From: Ruminiclostridium sufflavum DSM 19573
GTDB lineage: Bacteria > Bacillota > Clostridia > Acetivibrionales > DSM-1351
DNA length: 64,000 nucleotides
Assembly: GCF_003208175.1 (NCBI RefSeq)
Contig: NZ_QKMR01000011.1
Span: 84,127 to 148,126, forward strand
Reading direction: 5' to 3'
The notes below the pieces were generated by a model, which worked only from the letters and a program-made list of their open reading frames with translations, did not search any database and was not told where the DNA came from. The position numbers and the translations under genes are program-made. How positions within the stretch are numbered: position 1 is the stretch's first letter; each line of letters begins with the position of its first letter. Positions 37,847 through 46,876 of the stretch are shown here, in pieces.

Positions 37847-39791
37847 AATAAAAGCAATAATATGTATTATTGCCGCAGTGGCTGTTTTTACAGCTTGCTT
37901 TTCAAATACATATGCGGCGGATTACGAAAAAATGAATATAGAACTTAAAATCGGCAGCGGCACAGGCAAGATAAACGGAAATACATCAAAGGTTGAAAAG
38001 CCTTATATAGAAAATAAAACAGTTATGGTTCCGCTGTCATGGGTGGTTGTGGCAATAGGCGCCGAGATAAACCGGAAAGCCGGCTCAAAAATAGAAATAA
38101 TATACGGAGAATTGAATGCAGAGCTTACAATTTCAAGCAAAACCTATATTGCAAATTCGGAATCCCGCAAGCTGACAGCCGCGCCGGTGATTAAAAACGG
38201 CAGCACGATGGTTCCGCTTGAATTTATAAAAGAAAATTTCCCTGTCAGTGTAACAGAAGATACAAAAAAAGGTGATATAAAAATAATTTTAGAGGATGAT
38301 GGGGCATTGACCGATTTATCCTTCCTGACAGGAGGAATAAGCAGTAAGAAAATCGGGAACAGCTATTATGGCTGGAGTTTAAGTATACCCTCAGGCTCGA
38401 GGATGGTATCTAACAACTATAAGTCAAATAATATCGGCATTATGAATGAAAGCAGGAATTTATACCTGTATGTAAGTGTTGAGTATAAAAAAGACATGGA
38501 TTTGGAAGCCTTGTTCGATTCTGTTGACATGTATGAAAGCAATATACGGGAGTCAAAACTGGATTTGAAAGCAGATATTCCTTATTTTCAGTATACGGCG
38601 TTATCTTCCTATAATGAAGCTTCTCGTGTCAAGGTTTTTGAAAAGGGTGAATTCTTTTATTTTATTGAAATAACAAGTGACGACGAATTTATAACCCCTG
38701 AAAAGCTAATGACAGACAAGTATTATGATAATATCGTTAATTCGTTTGATTTAAGCTATAAGGGCAATGAAAAAGGAATTGAGGATATTTCAAAGGTAAA
38801 GGATGGAAGAGCCGGCTTTTATAACTATATAAGCTTAAGCAGTACTTCAAAATATTTGGTATGGTCTATGGATATACCGGTAGAATGGGAGGACAGCTCC
38901 TCGTTTGTTGACCCTATGTCAACAAGCTTTAGCCTTGACAACAGGCATTATATGAAAGTAACCGCCAAGACTATTGATGAAGGCGCTGATTTAAGCCAGT
39001 ATGCAGATGAAATAAAAAAACACTATGACAAATACTTCAATCCCAAAATATATTCCTATATCGGATCGGACTCCATGACTATTGCGGGATTGGAAGCTCA
39101 AAATCTGAAGTTCAGCCTGAAATACGGAGATAATGTATATCATGTTGATGAGCTATATTTCATTAAGGATGGTTTTGTATATGAGATTTCAATATACCTT
39201 TCGGAAAAGGATTATGAAACAACCATAAAGGATTTTATTGATACTGTTGACAAAATGAGCTTTTATACAGTTAATAAGCAGAAATATCAAAAGGATATGG
39301 AGCTTTTTGAGAGTAAGTATTCGGGAATCCGGGTTTCACAGCAGGATGATATTTTCAAGTATGTAAATAAGCAGTACAGCTGGTCTGCAAATATTCCCGG
39401 CTATTGGCAAAAGTACAGCTATTATGATGACTCGGAAATATCTTTTGTGAATGAAGATACAGCCGCTGCCGTAACTATAAGTGCTGTTGAGAAGGACAGC
39501 TACTACGAAGCCGATTCTATCGAAGAAGCACTGGGAATGGATATAATAGAAATGATATATGAGGTTAAGCCTGCCATAAGCATTACAAATGAAAGGGGCC
39601 TGCAGGTTAAGAATTATACATACAGGATAGAGGATCCGGAGGATAATATATATACAACTATTATATTCAAGGTACTTGAAAAGGGTGACTATACATATTG
39701 CTTCAAAAGCCAGATGTATGACCTGAATGCCACAGACAGTGCAGTGGCTGAAGTCAATGATATATGGAAATCCTTTGAGATGACAGACTAA
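37839..39791 (+). CDS. Secreted protein: copper-amine-oxidase-N-like domain plus three related modules
   Basis: A 650-residue exported protein. The signal peptide spans about 1-27. A stalk-like copper amine oxidase N-terminal domain (about 30-150, with PYIENKTVMVPLSW and GSTMVPLEFI) follows. Then come three modules of about 165 residues, each opening with a Y-x-WS-x-x-IP phrase: YYGWSLSIPS near 178, LVWSMDIPVEW near 337, YSWSANIPGYW near 512. The function of the module is unknown. The frame is open from 37806, but ATG 37839 has AAAAGGAG and starts the signal peptide. Overlap with the protease gene implies co-translation, so it may be a substrate, adaptor or partner of that protease. Confidence 0.85.
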   Translation: MNKIKAIICIIAAVAVFTACFSNTYAADYEKMNIELKIGSGTGKINGNTSKVEKPYIENKTVMVPLSWVVVAIGAEINRKAGSKIEIIYGELNAELTISSKTYIANSESRKLTAAPVIKNGSTMVPLEFIKENFPVSVTEDTKKGDIKIILEDDGALTDLSFLTGGISSKKIGNSYYGWSLSIPSGSRMVSNNYKSNNIGIMNESRNLYLYVSVEYKKDMDLEALFDSVDMYESNIRESKLDLKADIPYFQYTALSSYNEASRVKVFEKGEFFYFIEITSDDEFITPEKLMTDKYYDNIVNSFDLSYKGNEKGIEDISKVKDGRAGFYNYISLSSTSKYLVWSMDIPVEWEDSSSFVDPMSTSFSLDNRHYMKVTAKTIDEGADLSQYADEIKKHYDKYFNPKIYSYIGSDSMTIAGLEAQNLKFSLKYGDNVYHVDELYFIKDGFVYEISIYLSEKDYETTIKDFIDTVDKMSFYTVNKQKYQKDMELFESKYSGIRVSQQDDIFKYVNKQYSWSANIPGYWQKYSYYDDSEISFVNEDTAAAVTISAVEKDSYYEADSIEEALGMDIIEMIYEVKPAISITNERGLQVKNYTYRIEDPEDNIYTTIIFKVLEKGDYTYCFKSQMYDLNATDSAVAEVNDIWKSFEMTD

Positions 39792-39849
39792 AGGGTTTCC
39801 GCAGTTTGCGTTCATAATTTTTTGTGCGGTACTTGGAGTGGAGGATAGC

Positions 39850-41139
39850 TTGAGAGAAAAGATACAACCATTGGCATATAGGATGTCTCCCAGAACGATT
39901 GAAGAATTTGTGGGACAGGAGCATATAATAGGCAAGGATAAAATGCTATACAGAATGATAAAGGCAGACAGGATAACATCAATTATTCTTTACGGACCTC
40001 CGGGTACCGGTAAAACTTCCCTTGCCAGAATAATTGCCAATACCACCGAGTCCAGTTTTGAAAAGCTGAATGCGGTCACATCAGGTGTTGCTGACATAAA
40101 AAGGATTGCTGCCGATACCAATAATGCTATGCTGAATCCGAAAGGGAGAACGGTTCTGTTCATTGATGAGATTCACCGCTTTAATAAATCTCAGCAGGAT
40201 GCACTTTTGCCGTTCGTAGAGGACGGAACAATTGTTTTAATAGGTGCGACAACAGAAAATCCGTTTTTTGAGGTAAACAAGGCACTGATATCAAGGTCAA
40301 CTGTATTTATGCTGAAGCCTCTTGAAAAAAAAGATATAAAAAAGCTTATATTGAATGCCGTCAAGGATAAGGAAAGAGGTCTCGGCTCCTACAGCATAAA
40401 TATTTCTGAGGATGCTGCAGATTATTTATGCGAGGTATGCTCCGGAGATGCCAGAACTGCGCTCAATTCTGTTGAACTGGCTGTTCTTACCTCTGAGCTT
40501 GATGAAAACGGAATTATAGATATTAATCTTCATACAATTGAGGAATGTGTGCAAAAGAAGGCCATCCGGTTTGATAAAAACGGAGAAGAGCATTATGATA
40601 ATATCAGTGCGTTTATAAAATCAATGCGGGGCAGTAATCCGGATGCTGCGGTGTTTTACCTTGCAAGAGCTTTATATGCAGGCGAGGATGCTGAGTTTCT
40701 GGCAAGAAGAATTATAATTTGTGCGTCTGAAGATGTGGGAATGGCTAATCCCACTGCATTGCAGGTGGCAGTTTCTGCGGCTCAGGCAGTTAAAATGATT
40801 GGAATGCCCGAAGCAAGGATAATACTGGCTCATGCGGCGGTAACTGTTGCCTGCAGTCCAAAATCAAATTCTGCATACGCAGCCATAAACAAGGCATTAT
40901 CAGATGTTGAAACGAGAAATACCGGAAGTGTCCCGATGCACCTAAGGAATGCGCCTGCAAAGGGCATGGAACAGCTTGGCTACGGTAAGGGTTATAAATA
41001 TGCACATGATTATGAAAACAATATAGTAAAGCAGGAGTTTTTTCCTGAGGAAATGCTGGGTACACTTTATTATAAGCCTACTGCAAACGGATATGAGGCA
41101 AAGATTAAGACTTGGCTTGAAAATTGGAGAGCAACTTGA
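39850..41139 (+). CDS. rarA: Replication-associated recombination protein A (RarA/MgsA AAA+ ATPase)
   Basis: Cytoplasmic clamp-loader-like ATPase acting at stalled replication forks. About 429 residues. Walker A is GPPGTGKTS, Walker B is VLFIDEIHRFN, and sensor 1 is IGATTENPFFEV. The C-terminal tetramerisation region contains ASEDVGMANP and MHLRNAPAKGMEQLGYGKGYKYAHD, both typical of RarA. GTG 39838 is in frame but the ribosome site GGAGTGGAGG overlaps it, so TTG 39850 is preferred. It is 47 bases or more after the preceding gene and may be read from it. Confidence 0.93.
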   Translation: MREKIQPLAYRMSPRTIEEFVGQEHIIGKDKMLYRMIKADRITSIILYGPPGTGKTSLARIIANTTESSFEKLNAVTSGVADIKRIAADTNNAMLNPKGRTVLFIDEIHRFNKSQQDALLPFVEDGTIVLIGATTENPFFEVNKALISRSTVFMLKPLEKKDIKKLILNAVKDKERGLGSYSINISEDAADYLCEVCSGDARTALNSVELAVLTSELDENGIIDINLHTIEECVQKKAIRFDKNGEEHYDNISAFIKSMRGSNPDAAVFYLARALYAGEDAEFLARRIIICASEDVGMANPTALQVAVSAAQAVKMIGMPEARIILAHAAVTVACSPKSNSAYAAINKALSDVETRNTGSVPMHLRNAPAKGMEQLGYGKGYKYAHDYENNIVKQEFFPEEMLGTLYYKPTANGYEAKIKTWLENWRAT

Positions 41140-41208
41140 TTTTGATTTCTTATACGCTTACCTTAATATTATTTTATGCCTGAAACAGGCGCGGAGGTTG
41201 ATTTAAAA

Positions 41209-41412
41209 ATGGCGAAGAGAGTTTTTGCATGGATTTTATTAGTTGGGTTTTTGCTCTTGATTGTGAATATAATGACTGTACAATATTTATTAGGACCAAG
41301 CGTTATGGTATACATAGCAGTGGTTGTTTTATTTGTGTTTAAAAACAAGCCGTTGCCGGGCAGAAACAAAGAATCGGAAAAAGCCGGACAGTCTGACAGA
41401 GAAAATACCTGA
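41209..41412 (+). CDS. Small membrane protein, unknown
   Basis: A 67-residue protein with two hydrophobic segments (about 4-24 and 26-45) and a charged C-terminal tail. The ATG at 41209 has GGAGGT 11 bases before it; upstream in-frame codons from 41176 lack a site. It lies 70 bases after rarA. No family was recognised. Confidence 0.6.
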   Translation: MAKRVFAWILLVGFLLLIVNIMTVQYLLGPSVMVYIAVVVLFVFKNKPLPGRNKESEKAGQSDRENT

Positions 41413-41531
41413 GAAACCCTTAAAGATTTTTGAGGACTAAAATACCGTATGGAGAGCCGATAATTCGGAATAATTATCATATCTCTGCAAATAATATCCC
41501 ATTATGATATTAAAAAACAGAGGTGGAGAAA

Positions 41532-41807
41532 ATGATAGTTGCAGTTCAATCAAATCATATTGCGAGGCAGCTTAAACAAAAGGGATATACTGTTGTTGAC
41601 CTATATACTTATACTAAGCCTATAGATGCGGTAGTTTATGAAGGAGCAAATTTTGATTTTTCAACGATAACCGAGGAAAATACAGGTGCTTGTATGGGTA
41701 CAGACAGTAAATCAACCTATGGCGTATTTATTGTTTGCTCAAATGGAAAAAGCATTGAAGAGATTGATTACATGCTCCGGACAAGATGCTACAGCTCTTT
41801 TATATAA
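41532..41807 (+). CDS. UPF0180/YkuS-like small protein
   Basis: A 91-residue cytoplasmic protein that opens with a short beta strand, a helix and QLKQKGYTVVDL, and has a conserved-looking VFIVCSNGKSIEEI segment. It resembles the YkuS/UPF0180 family of Firmicutes, but the match is from memory and loose. GTG 41523 is in frame; GAGGTGGAG favours ATG 41532. It lies upstream of the iron-sulfur cluster genes, with a separate promoter region between. Confidence 0.6.
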   Translation: MIVAVQSNHIARQLKQKGYTVVDLYTYTKPIDAVVYEGANFDFSTITEENTGACMGTDSKSTYGVFIVCSNGKSIEEIDYMLRTRCYSSFI

Positions 41808-41923
41808 AAGAGGCTTTTATCATGCCTGTATCTTTTTTAAGAAATGTTGTTTATCTTATGGTTATACATCAGTTAAAGCATAAGGATATATAATTCAGAT
41901 ATTATATTTGTATATATTGATGC

Positions 41924-41952
41924 TTGCAATCTAAAAAAAAATATGATACTAT
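41924..41952 (+). promoter_or_regulatory. Promoter of the isc cluster
   Basis: TTGCAA (41924-41929), 17-base spacer, TACTAT (41947-41952), about 45 bases before the iscR start. The regulator probably binds here itself. Confidence 0.5.
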
Positions 41953-41996
41953 CTAATTAAATCATAGTAAACTGATTGGAATTAAGGTGATTAAAA

Positions 41997-42434
41997 TTGA
42001 AGGTGTCAACAAAAGGCAGATATGGGCTTAAGGCTGTTGTCGATTTGGCTGTTAAATATGACGAGGGACAAATATCCTTAAAGAGCATTGCACAGAGGCA
42101 GGGTATTTCAGAAAATTATCTGGAGCAGCTTTTTGCTTCATTGAAAAAATCCGGATTAGTAAAAAGCGTCAGAGGTGCTCAAGGCGGTTATATGCTTTCA
42201 AAGCCGGCAGACAGGATAACTGTCGGAGATGTTTTGAGATCGCTTGAAGGAGCACTTTGTCCTGTTGAATGTATCGATTTGGATTTTCCCTCGGAATGTG
42301 AAAAAGTTGATACGTGTGTTACCGCACCGGTATGGATTAAGCTTAGAGACAAGATTAATGAGGTTGTTGATTCAATTACAATTTATGACTTAGTGAAGGA
42401 TTATGAAAATAAAATGAAAGCAGACTCCACATAA
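41997..42434 (+). CDS. iscR: Rrf2-family regulator of Fe-S cluster genes (IscR-like)
   Basis: A 145-residue DNA-binding protein. The winged helix (about 1-80) carries the typical ISENYLEQLF and VRGAQGGYML. Cysteines C88, C92, C101 and C107 are available to hold a [2Fe-2S] cluster, matching the three-cysteine region of IscR. It likely senses Fe-S status and represses or activates the following iscS-iscU-mnmA genes. The start is TTG with AAGGTG upstream. Confidence 0.9.
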   Translation: MKVSTKGRYGLKAVVDLAVKYDEGQISLKSIAQRQGISENYLEQLFASLKKSGLVKSVRGAQGGYMLSKPADRITVGDVLRSLEGALCPVECIDLDFPSECEKVDTCVTAPVWIKLRDKINEVVDSITIYDLVKDYENKMKADST

Positions 42435-42568
42435 TCTGTTTCTTATGATAATGAAAAGGGTATAGTAACACAGGTGTTATAACTTGGCTTTAAACAGTAG
42501 TTGATGTATAAAATAACCGATAAACGAAGCGGGCCGATAAAAGGCATAGCTTAAAAGGAGTGTTTGTT

Positions 42569-43756
42569 ATGGTAGACAGAATTATTTACTTGGATCATGC
42601 TGCAACAACATATGTTAAACCTGAAGTTTTTGACGCTATGAAGCCATATTTCTCTGAACATTTTGGCAATGCGTCTTCAATATATAGCATAGGTCGCGAA
42701 AGCAAGAAAGCAGTTGAAGAAGCGCGGGAGAAGGTAGCAAGGGCTATAGGTGCTCAGCCGCGGGAGATATACTTTACAGGATCGGGAAGCGAGGCTGATA
42801 ACTGGGCGCTTAAAGGTGTTGCCGCTGCTTACAAGCAAAAGGGAAAGCATATCATCACATCTAAAATAGAGCATCCGGCTGTACTGAATACCTGCAAGTA
42901 TCTTGAAAAAGAGGGGTTTGAGGTTACATACCTGCCGGTTGACGGAGATGGTCTTGTATCCTTGGAGGATGTCAGAAATGCAATTAAGGAGAATACCATT
43001 CTTATCAGCATAATGTTCGCAAACAATGAAATAGGAACTATTCAGCCGATAAATGAAATAGGTGCTATTGCCCGTGAAAAGGGTGTGTTGTTTCATACTG
43101 ATGCGGTACAGGCTGTAGGTAATGTGGCTATAGATGTTGAAGAGCTGAATGTAGATTTATTGTCACTGTCCGGTCATAAGTTTTACGGCCCTAAAGGTGT
43201 AGGTGCACTGTATGTCAGAAAGGGTGTCAAGATTTCCTCTTTGATTCATGGAGGACAGCAGGAGAGAGGAAAGAGGGCAAGCACTGAAAATATTCCGAGT
43301 ATTGTCGGCTTGGGCAGGGCGATTGAGCTGGCAACAGAAAATATGGAGGAGTATAACAAAAGAATTACAGAATTAAGAGAAAAGACCATTGAAGGGCTTA
43401 TGGCAAAGGTTCCGTATATTAAGCTGAACGGACACAGAACTAAAAGACTTCCGGGAAATGTAAATATTTCTTTTCAGTTTATTGAGGGAGAATCCCTGCT
43501 GCTAATGCTGGATATGAAAGGTGTATGCGGTTCAAGCGGTTCCGCGTGTTCCTCGGGCTCGCTGGATCCGTCACATGTATTGCTGGCTATAGGCCTTACC
43601 CACGAAATTGCCCATGGTTCGTTAAGACTGAGCTTTGGAGATGATAATACATTAGAGGATGTAGAGTACCTGCTGAAAGAAATTCCGAATATTGTTTCAA
43701 GGCTGAGAGATATGTCACCTCTTTATGAGGCGGTTAAAAACAAGCAGAAGCAATAA
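42569..43756 (+). CDS. iscS: Cysteine desulfurase (IscS/NifS)
   Basis: PLP enzyme that moves sulfur from cysteine to scaffold and thiolation partners. 395 residues. The PLP lysine is K204 in [10 protein letters not shown], and the catalytic cysteine is C327 in [11 protein letters not shown] on the mobile loop. [17 protein letters not shown] at the N-terminus is typical. GTG 42560 is in frame, but AAAGGAG points to ATG 42569. It is flanked by iscR and iscU. Confidence 0.95.
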   Translation: MVDRIIYLDHAATTYVKPEVFDAMKPYFSEHFGNASSIYSIGRESKKAVEEAREKVARAIGAQPREIYFTGSGSEADNWALKGVAAAYKQKGKHIITSKIEHPAVLNTCKYLEKEGFEVTYLPVDGDGLVSLEDVRNAIKENTILISIMFANNEIGTIQPINEIGAIAREKGVLFHTDAVQAVGNVAIDVEELNVDLLSLSGHKFYGPKGVGALYVRKGVKISSLIHGGQQERGKRASTENIPSIVGLGRAIELATENMEEYNKRITELREKTIEGLMAKVPYIKLNGHRTKRLPGNVNISFQFIEGESLLLMLDMKGVCGSSGSACSSGSLDPSHVLLAIGLTHEIAHGSLRLSFGDDNTLEDVEYLLKEIPNIVSRLRDMSPLYEAVKNKQKQ

Positions 43757-43795
43757 AGGGATAAGCGGTTAAGAAGTAAGGTATGTTAAGAAGGA

Positions 43796-43813
43796 CGGGC
43801 TGGAAACAGTCCG
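43796..43813 (+). other. GAAA-loop hairpin between iscS and iscU
   Basis: CGGGCTG-GAAA-CAGTCCG, a seven-pair stem (one G-U) with a stable tetraloop and no T-run. It may be an mRNA processing or stability element. Confidence 0.45.
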
Positions 43814-43861
43814 GTAATCACTTAGGGTTGAAAATTTTTAAAATAGAAATGAGGTATGTAT

Positions 43862-44317
43862 ATGTATAGTGAAAAGGTTATGGATCATTTTACTAATCCA
43901 AGAAATGTGGGAGAAATCGAAGATGCAAATGGTATAGGACAAGTCGGAAATGCTAAATGCGGCGATATTATGAAGATGTATTTAAAAATAGAGGATAATA
44001 TAGTAGTTGATGCAAAATTTAAAACCTTTGGCTGCGGTGCCGCTGTTGCAACAAGCAGTATGGCAACTGAGCTTGTAATCGGAAAGACTGTTGAAGAGGC
44101 CATGAAGGTAACAAACAAGGCTGTTGCTGAAGCGCTTGACGGTTTGCCTCCTCAGAAGATGCACTGCTCAAATCTTGCAGAGGAAGCAATAGCTGCTGCC
44201 TTGGAGGACTACAGAAGAAAAAATGGCGAAGCACCAAATGAAGCTATTGACTGCACAGGCTGCTGCTGCGGCTGCGGACACAGCCACGGATTCGAAGAGG
44301 ATTCGGAAGAGGAATAA
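43862..44317 (+). CDS. iscU: Iron-sulfur cluster scaffold (IscU/NifU N-type) with Cys/His-rich tail
   Basis: A 151-residue scaffold on which IscS assembles clusters. The three ligand cysteines are C33 (AKCGD), C58 (FGCGAA) and C102 (HCSNLA), with D35 also present. After the normal fold ends near residue 125 there is a tail with C131, C134, C135, C136 and C138 plus H140 and H142 (DCTGCCCGCGHSHG), then an acidic end. This suggests an added metal-binding or regulatory tail. ATG 43856 is too close to GAGG, so ATG 43862 is preferred. The partner desulfurase lies just upstream. Confidence 0.95.
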   Translation: MYSEKVMDHFTNPRNVGEIEDANGIGQVGNAKCGDIMKMYLKIEDNIVVDAKFKTFGCGAAVATSSMATELVIGKTVEEAMKVTNKAVAEALDGLPPQKMHCSNLAEEAIAAALEDYRRKNGEAPNEAIDCTGCCCGCGHSHGFEEDSEEE

Positions 44318-44355
44318 AGCTTTGGAACTATGATTTATAAATCGGGAGAAAGTCA

Positions 44356-45435
44356 ATGGGTTCAAAAAAAGTAATGTTAGGTATGAGCGGCGGCGTAGAC
44401 AGTTCTGTAGCTGCCGCCATTTTATTGCAGCAGGGCTACGAGGTTATAGGCGTAACACTTCAGATTTGGCAGGATATGAACGAGGAAATGCAGAAATCTG
44501 AAGGAGGGTGCTGCTCTTTATCAGCGGTGGATGATGCCAGAAGAGTTGCAAACAGGTTGGGAATACCCTATTATGTGCTCAATTTTAAGGATATCTTTAA
44601 TAAAACCGTTATAGAATATTTTAAGGAAGAGTATTTCAGGGGGCGTACACCAAATCCTTGCATTGCCTGCAACAGACATGTAAAATGGCAGGCTATGCTG
44701 GACAAGGCGGTATCAATGGGAATAGACTATATTGCAACAGGGCATTATGCCAAGGTTTTGTATAATACCGAATCAGGAAGATATATACTCAAAAAATCCG
44801 TTACTGACAGGAAGGATCAGACATATGCGCTTTACAACTTAACTCAGGAGCAGTTGAGCAGAACTGTAATGCCGGTAGGTGATTATCCGAAGGAGCAGAT
44901 AAGGGAAATGGCAAGGGAAATGGGACTGTCTGTGGCATCAAAGCCGGATAGTCAGGAGATTTGCTTTGTTCATGACAATGACTATGGAAGGTTTCTTGCT
45001 GAAAGCTGCGGCAAAAAGATAGTTCCCGGAAAATTTGTTGATACAAGAGGTAATATTTTAGGTGAGCACAGAGGAATTGTCCATTATACTGTGGGACAGA
45101 GGAAGGGTCTTGGAATTGCTTTCGGCAAGCCTATGTTTGTAGTTGGTCTGGATGCGGATACAAATACGGTTGTCTTAGGGGATGACAGTGAGGTGTTTTC
45201 CAATGAACTGACCGCGGCAGATCTGAATTTTATTTCTGTAGACAAACCGGCTGACGGAATGAGAGTAGGTGCAAAGGTCAGATATTCTGCAAAGGAATCG
45301 CCGGCTACCATACATGTTTTGAATGATGACAGAGTCAGGGTTGTATTTGATGAACCTCAAAGAGCTATTACTCCGGGACAGGCTGTTGTTTTTTATGACG
45401 GAGATGCTGTTGTGGGCGGAGGAACCATAGATTGA
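44356..45435 (+). CDS. mnmA: tRNA-specific 2-thiouridylase
   Basis: Adds sulfur at position 2 of the wobble uridine in Lys, Glu and Gln tRNAs, using sulfur from the neighbouring cysteine desulfurase. 359 residues. The PP-loop is GMSGGVDSSV (about 9-18), the catalytic cysteine pair is C102 (NPCIACN) and C203 (QEICFV). The C-terminal beta-barrel domain begins near 270. ATG with GGGAG upstream. It lies 38 bases after iscU, so it is in the same operon. Confidence 0.96.
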   Translation: MGSKKVMLGMSGGVDSSVAAAILLQQGYEVIGVTLQIWQDMNEEMQKSEGGCCSLSAVDDARRVANRLGIPYYVLNFKDIFNKTVIEYFKEEYFRGRTPNPCIACNRHVKWQAMLDKAVSMGIDYIATGHYAKVLYNTESGRYILKKSVTDRKDQTYALYNLTQEQLSRTVMPVGDYPKEQIREMAREMGLSVASKPDSQEICFVHDNDYGRFLAESCGKKIVPGKFVDTRGNILGEHRGIVHYTVGQRKGLGIAFGKPMFVVGLDADTNTVVLGDDSEVFSNELTAADLNFISVDKPADGMRVGAKVRYSAKESPATIHVLNDDRVRVVFDEPQRAITPGQAVVFYDGDAVVGGGTID

Positions 45436-45543
45436 TTCCCAGCCTTGAGGGTGGGTTTAAATTTGCTTTTGACCTAGGGATATTTTTGCTGGAGTTGTAC
45501 ACAATAATACAGATTTTATTTCTAAATTAAAGGAGGGAGTCTT

Positions 45544-45732
45544 ATGCGAAAAGGGATAATACCTGCTGTTTTGGGTACTGCGGTTACGGCAACCGGTGTG
45601 GCTATGCGAGGCTATGACATGAAAAAGCATGGTATGACCAAGCGTGATTTGAAAGTCGGTATCGGTGCTTGTATGCTTGGAGTCGGATTGGCACATGTAG
45701 TATTAGGTTCCATTGACTTGATTCAGGAGTAA
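45544..45732 (+). CDS. Small hydrophobic protein, unknown
   Basis: A 62-residue protein with two glycine-rich hydrophobic segments (about 6-22 and 38-58) joined by a basic loop. It has a very strong ribosome site (AAAGGAGGG) before ATG, which supports a real gene. It follows mnmA by about 110 bases and ends at a hairpin. No family was recognised. Confidence 0.65.
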   Translation: MRKGIIPAVLGTAVTATGVAMRGYDMKKHGMTKRDLKVGIGACMLGVGLAHVVLGSIDLIQE

Positions 45733-45743
45733 GTCGCAAAATT

Positions 45744-45777
45744 ATGCAGGGGTTCTGTATTTTTGAACCCCCTGCAT
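45744..45777. terminator. Hairpin between convergent genes
   Basis: ATGCAGGGGTTC pairs with GAACCCCCTGCAT (one bulged C), loop of about nine bases. It serves the 62-residue gene on plus and the PHP phosphatase gene on minus. Confidence 0.7.
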
Positions 45778-45799
45778 ATCATGGAGATTTGAATCTCTG

Positions 45800-46597
45800 T
45801 TACAGCTTTTCAAATACCGGTTTTCTTCCTTCAAAGTGTGCCGCATACCTGAAACCGATTTCTTTTAAATATTCGGCCGCTTCTTTAAAGCAGGAGGCAA
45901 TATGTTCTGTACGATGTGCATCTGAACCGATGGTTACTGTTTCACCGCCTAATTCAAAATATCTGTGTAAAATATCCCGACCGGGTATGGAGGATTGCAA
46001 ATCAGTTCTCAAACCGGAGGTATTCAGCTCTATTCCTTTGCCCTTTTCGATTACGGCTTTCAATATCTGGTCCAAAAGCTCGGGATAATTACTGTACCTT
46101 AAGGGCTTATCCTCAAAATCCCCGTATCTTGCCACATACCCTATATGGCCGATAATATCGTAATTATCGTATGCGCTTACGGAATACAGGATTTCCAGAA
46201 GATACCGTTCATAAGCCTGACGCTGGTTTTTTCCCATAAAGAATTGCCCTGTGTAAGGGTCAAGATGGTCAATTATATGAACGGAATTAATAATAAAATC
46301 AAATGGATATTTACCGAGTGTCTTGTTGATTTCATTGACTACGTGCGGCTGATAACCCATTTCAACCCCTATGCGGATATCCAGCTTGTTTTTCCAGCTA
46401 TCACGGAGCTCTGTGAAAAAACTAAAATACTGATCCAAGTTTATTAGGAAATTTTCATCAAAATCCGGGTAATCATAATCTACATGGTCAGTGAAAACTA
46501 AACCGGATAAGCCGGCTTCAACGGCTTTTCGGCAGGCAGAATCAGCTTTCATGTCTGAATCTCCGGAAAAATTTGAATGAATATGGCTATCATGCAT
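45800..46597 (-). CDS. Histidinol-phosphatase-type PHP-family phosphoesterase
   Basis: A 265-residue PHP-domain enzyme related to HisJ/HisK, which removes phosphate from histidinol phosphate. Metal-site motifs: HDSHIHSNFSGD at residues 2-13, FTDHVDY near 36, GVEMGY near 77, NSVHIID near 105, GHIGY near 150 and GSDAHR near 223. The last supplies the conserved Asp-x-His pair. The start ATG has AAAGGAG. No other his genes lie nearby, so the substrate could be another phosphorylated alcohol. Confidence 0.85.
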   Translation of the reverse strand: MHDSHIHSNFSGDSDMKADSACRKAVEAGLSGLVFTDHVDYDYPDFDENFLINLDQYFSFFTELRDSWKNKLDIRIGVEMGYQPHVVNEINKTLGKYPFDFIINSVHIIDHLDPYTGQFFMGKNQRQAYERYLLEILYSVSAYDNYDIIGHIGYVARYGDFEDKPLRYSNYPELLDQILKAVIEKGKGIELNTSGLRTDLQSSIPGRDILHRYFELGGETVTIGSDAHRTEHIASCFKEAAEYLKEIGFRYAAHFEGRKPVFEKL

Positions 46598-46788
46598 TGT
46601 TTCTTTCTCCTTTGAAAAGTATAATTATATTAAAATTAAATATCATAATAGATATTGAATTATTTTGCTTTCTTGCTTTTTGAGCAAAATATGCTTTGAA
46701 AATTCAGCAATACTATATAAAAACATTAATATTTATAGTAATAGTATCAATATTTGAATATTTAGTCAAAATTTAATTATGAAATTTA

Positions 46789-46808
46789 AGCTATTATAAT
46801 TAATAGCT
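46789..46808. promoter_or_regulatory. Perfect palindrome before the aminopeptidase gene
   Basis: AGCTATTA-TAAT-TAATAGCT, with a TATAAT -10-like hexamer at its centre and about 68 bases before the next start. It may be an operator. No clear -35 box was seen. Confidence 0.4.
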
Positions 46809-46876
46809 CAGCTTTTCCGGTTGAAGGCTGGGTTGGTAATTTAGATATTAAATAAAGGTAAAAGAGAGGAAAAAAG

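Noticed and set aside
39336..39935. 199-residue minus-strand frame across the end of the secreted protein gene and the start of rarA
   Set aside because: Antisense to two well-supported genes, no domain match, improbable composition.
42484..42512. GGCTTTAAACAGTAGTTGATGTA before iscS as a repeat end
   Set aside because: The similarity to GGCTTGAACAGTAGCTGACTTTA is suggestive but short, with no second terminus; too weak to list.
43796..43813. Hairpin between iscS and iscU as a terminator
   Set aside because: No T-run follows and the downstream gene clearly belongs to the same operon.
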